A stretch of 64,000 bases of DNA from Desulfarculaceae bacterium (GTDB lineage Bacteria > Desulfobacterota > Desulfarculia > Desulfarculales > Desulfarculaceae), in NCBI GenBank assembly GCA_021737145.1, contig JAIPEN010000004.1, forward strand, positions 288,723 to 352,722, in the 5' to 3' direction. The stretch's first letter is position 1. Each line of letters starts with the position of its first letter. The notes under the pieces were generated by a model that ran no database searches, was not told the origin of the DNA, and saw only the letters and a program-made list of their open reading frames with translations. The position numbers and the translations under genes were made by a program. This document shows positions 61,999 through 64,000 of the stretch, piece after piece.

Positions 61999-62931
61999 TC
62001 AGGCCGGCAGGGTGCAGATCAGCTTGCCGCCCTCGTCTTCCTTCACAAGCTTTTGCTCCTGGATATACTCCAGGTTCTCCTCAAAGGTGCGCTCCAGCTT
62101 GCCGCCGAAGTACAGGTCCGCGGTCTCGGGAAACCAGGGCGAGGCGCTCAGGCGCTCCCAGAACTCCTGGCGAAGCTGGGGCCCGCGCATCATCAGGGTG
62201 TAGAGCATGATCTTGCGCACCTGGTCGCGGCCCATGCGCTGGGGTTCGGCCAGAAACGCCCCCACCCTGGCCAGGCAGGCCTCGATGGCCGCCGGCCCGT
62301 CCTCCAGGATGGGCCCGTGGCCCGGGAAGATGCGCTTGACCTTCAGCCGGGCCAGGCGCTCCAGGGAGTCGCGCAGCCTAAAGGGCGCGTCCAGGCCCTC
62401 GATGCGGGTGGTGAGCACCCCGAAGTCTCCGCCCCACACGTTGTCCGCGCTGATCAGCCAGCCGGTGTCCAGGCCGTAGAGCACGATCTGGCCCATGCCG
62501 TGGCCAGGGGTGTGCATCACCAGAAAGTTCATGTCCCCCAGGCTGATCACCGCGCCGTCGGTCAGGGTGCCGTGGGTGGGGAAAAACTCGGCCTCCTGCT
62601 GGTAATAGGCCCACCAGGTGGCCATGGCGTTGTGCTGATCCACGTTGTAGCGGTCCACCTCGTGCAGGGCGATTTGGCAGCCCGAGCGGCGCTGAAACTC
62701 GGCGTTGCCCCCGATGTGGTCGCAGTGGGCGTGGGTGGTGACGATCAGCTCCACCTGCTCGATGCCCAGGCCGGTTTGCGCGATGAGCGACTCGGTCTCG
62801 GCACGGTCCCGGATGTAGGCGGTGTCGATCAGGGTCTTGGGCGCGCCGGTGAACACCAGGTGGTTGGCGTTTAGCCAGCCTCGCTCAATGAAAAACAAAT
62901 CGTCGGTGATGGCGGTGATGCGGGGGTCCAT
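61999..62931 (-). CDS. Metallo-beta-lactamase-fold hydrolase
   Basis: 310 residues. MBL motifs: VTTHAHCDHIGGNAEF (HxHxDH), a distal His in MHTPGHGMGQ, the Asp in ISADNVWGGD and the last His in IFPGHGPIL. The C-terminal 80 residues are a helical extension seen in lactonase or hydroxyacylglutathione-hydrolase-like members. GC content returns to the core level, in contrast to its neighbours on both sides. Substrate unknown. Confidence 0.9.
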   Translation of the reverse strand: MDPRITAITDDLFFIERGWLNANHLVFTGAPKTLIDTAYIRDRAETESLIAQTGLGIEQVELIVTTHAHCDHIGGNAEFQRRSGCQIALHEVDRYNVDQHNAMATWWAYYQQEAEFFPTHGTLTDGAVISLGDMNFLVMHTPGHGMGQIVLYGLDTGWLISADNVWGGDFGVLTTRIEGLDAPFRLRDSLERLARLKVKRIFPGHGPILEDGPAAIEACLARVGAFLAEPQRMGRDQVRKIMLYTLMMRGPQLRQEFWERLSASPWFPETADLYFGGKLERTFEENLEYIQEQKLVKEDEGGKLICTLPA

Positions 62932-62935
62932 ATTA

Positions 62936-63877
62936 CTAGTTATCCTCGTTGAAAAGGGCGAACAAAAATGCGTCTATAACAGCGTTTAATTTTTCCAAGT
63001 TATAATCAACAGCTAATACAGGGTCTATCATATATGCTGTACCATCCCTTCTATGTATATAAATAATTCGTTTGGCTAAGACTTTCATGTTTTTTATTTT
63101 CCACATTGCAATGTTTTGTTGTTCTAAAGCCCGCATTTGCTCAGGGAAGAAAAAGTATGCCGACTTGTGCTCCTCGCGTAGTATTTCAGCGATTTCCTCG
63201 TCTGTGAGATCGGGCTCAGACCCTTCTTCTAGTAGCTCCACTGGTACTTTAATAGTTTTATGAGCAGCATGATGGCGCATATCGGCCATAATCTTTATCC
63301 AGTCCCATATTTTGTTAGAATGGATAAAGTTATTTAAACCTTCGTGATGCTCCTCCATTCCCGACCAAAATTCTTCCCTGTTTATCGCACACCTGTGTTC
63401 AGGTATCGAAAGTTCAAATTTATATTTAGCAATTACTGTTAGGTGATCTAACATCCCCCAAAGCAGCAGCATAAAATAGTTTAAGTAGTACCCCACAGTT
63501 AAATTGAAACTTCTCTTTATCTCGCGGCGAAAATAATAATCTTCTTGTAGCTCATAAAACTTAACCATATCTCTGGATAACAATATATAGGGATACCTAT
63601 TTAACAAAGCACTTTTTAAATTTGACTCAAGATCAGGCTTACTCTGTATTGCTGTTAAGCGGTCAAGCCACCTAAAATAGCGAGCACATTTGTAGTGAGA
63701 CAAGTGATAATATACATCAGCATTTAAATATTCCATCGTGTTAGATACAGAGTAAAATATTGAATGACCATGTGAAATAACTTCTAGCATATCAAACATG
63801 TTATCTGGTGTAAAAATTCTTATGCGATATTTTTGATATATCTCATGGCGGTAACCAATTAATGAGCCTATCCGCAT
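62936..63877 (-). CDS. AT-rich hypothetical protein of foreign look
   Basis: 313 residues, largely helical, rich in Tyr, Phe, Ile, Lys and Asn, with conspicuously AT-rich codons against the GC-rich core. Landmarks: MLLLWGMLDHLTVIAKYKFE, ADMRHHAAHKTIKVP and VLAKRIIYIHRRDGTAYMID. The DMRHxxxH segment recalls HEPN-like helical proteins, but I cannot assign a family. No signal peptide; one hydrophobic helix near residue 150. Its start overlaps the end of an upstream frame that runs off the right edge, so it is the second gene of a unit. Confidence 0.75.
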   Translation of the reverse strand: MRIGSLIGYRHEIYQKYRIRIFTPDNMFDMLEVISHGHSIFYSVSNTMEYLNADVYYHLSHYKCARYFRWLDRLTAIQSKPDLESNLKSALLNRYPYILLSRDMVKFYELQEDYYFRREIKRSFNLTVGYYLNYFMLLLWGMLDHLTVIAKYKFELSIPEHRCAINREEFWSGMEEHHEGLNNFIHSNKIWDWIKIMADMRHHAAHKTIKVPVELLEEGSEPDLTDEEIAEILREEHKSAYFFFPEQMRALEQQNIAMWKIKNMKVLAKRIIYIHRRDGTAYMIDPVLAVDYNLEKLNAVIDAFLFALFNEDN

Positions 63878-64000
63878 GACGCATCAGCGAGCTTAATAGG
63901 GTTGACGCTTTGGACGATCTCTTTGTATGTGACGGCGGCAGAATCTACGACCCGCCTTATGAGGTATTGAAAAAGGTTTGAGATGATTCCTCTGCGGTTG
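63868..64000 (-). CDS. C-terminal end of an unknown protein at the right edge
   Basis: An open frame enters from the right edge and ends at TAG (63870-63868) after 43 codons, including NLFQYLIRRVVDSAAVTYKE and IKLADASCG. It overlaps the start of the AT-rich gene by 10 bp, which suggests real coupling. Too short to assign. Confidence 0.4.
   Translation of the reverse strand, partial: NRRGIISNLFQYLIRRVVDSAAVTYKEIVQSVNPIKLADASCG

Overview
The window is GC-rich DNA (about 65-70 % by eye) that fits a strictly anaerobic, B12-using bacterium of the former Deltaproteobacteria, of the sulfate-reducer or syntroph type. Pointers are a fused isobutyryl-CoA mutase (IcmF), the siroheme-dependent alternative heme pathway (AhbD and an AhbA/B-type decarboxylase), a cobalamin riboswitch with B12 uptake and CbiZ salvage, an RnfB-like iron-sulfur flavoprotein, and an apparent selenocysteine codon. 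This assignment is inference from gene content; there is no rRNA in the window.

Layout. 1-2.9 kb: icmF (runs off the left edge) with a TetR regulator and its operator. 3.3-5.6 kb: alternative heme operon. 5.6-5.8 kb: 208-bp element with perfect terminal inverted repeats. 5.8-10.8 kb: XRE regulator, DEDDh exonuclease, a small YqaE-type membrane protein, a cNMP/CBS/DUF294 protein and purA with its terminator. 10.9-11.0 kb: tRNA-Gly(UCC). 11.3-13.7 kb: hybrid histidine kinase and a small DUF2080-like protein. 13.8-18.5 kb: leftward operon of a three-subunit molybdenum hydroxylase, ubiX and an LpdD-like gene. 18.6-21.3 kb: ThiS, ThiF-like and flavoprotein trio behind a predicted folded RNA. 21.4-26.4 kb: cobalamin riboswitch, BtuF-CbiZ fusion, BtuF, BtuC, BtuD. 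26.4-26.6 kb: a complete tiny transcription unit encoding a 20-residue CxCxxxC peptide. 26.7-30.1 kb: Sel1 protein, DUF192 protein, Cys-rich protein, RRE/radical SAM/SPASM enzyme, cupin and thioesterase. 30.2-31.8 kb: SmtB-type zinc sensor and a metal-efflux permease whose conserved Cys codon is an in-frame TGA. 31.9-40 kb: thrC, thioesterase, rlmH, RnfB/GltD-like fusion, a broken C45 peptidase, ANTAR regulator, NifU-like protein, purC, mdh. 40-47.6 kb: frameshifted acyltransferase, HD protein, Rho-N-like protein, slipin/NfeD pair, family-4 uracil-DNA glycosylase, coaBC, lipoprotein, nitroreductase. 47.7-51.2 kb: peptide ABC transporter. 51.3-60.7 kb: GGDEF/EAL protein, tautomerase, GNAT, cupin, small membrane proteins, UmuD-like peptidase, amidohydrolase, SbcD/SbcC-like pair. 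60.7-64 kb: variable end with a transposase remnant, orphan secreted protein, MBL hydrolase and an AT-rich gene of foreign look.

Two observations stand out. First, the permease at 30247-31395 reads through a UGA at the first Cys of its PLPLCSCG-type motif, with an unbroken frame and a hairpin at SECIS distance; it is a probable selenoprotein under a zinc-type ArsR regulator. Second, the 20-residue Cys peptide at 26523-26585 has its own promoter, Shine-Dalgarno and terminator and lies 1.5 kb from a radical SAM enzyme with a peptide-recognition-like N-terminus and a SPASM domain, the usual layout of an undescribed modified-peptide system. Neither has been tested by any search here.
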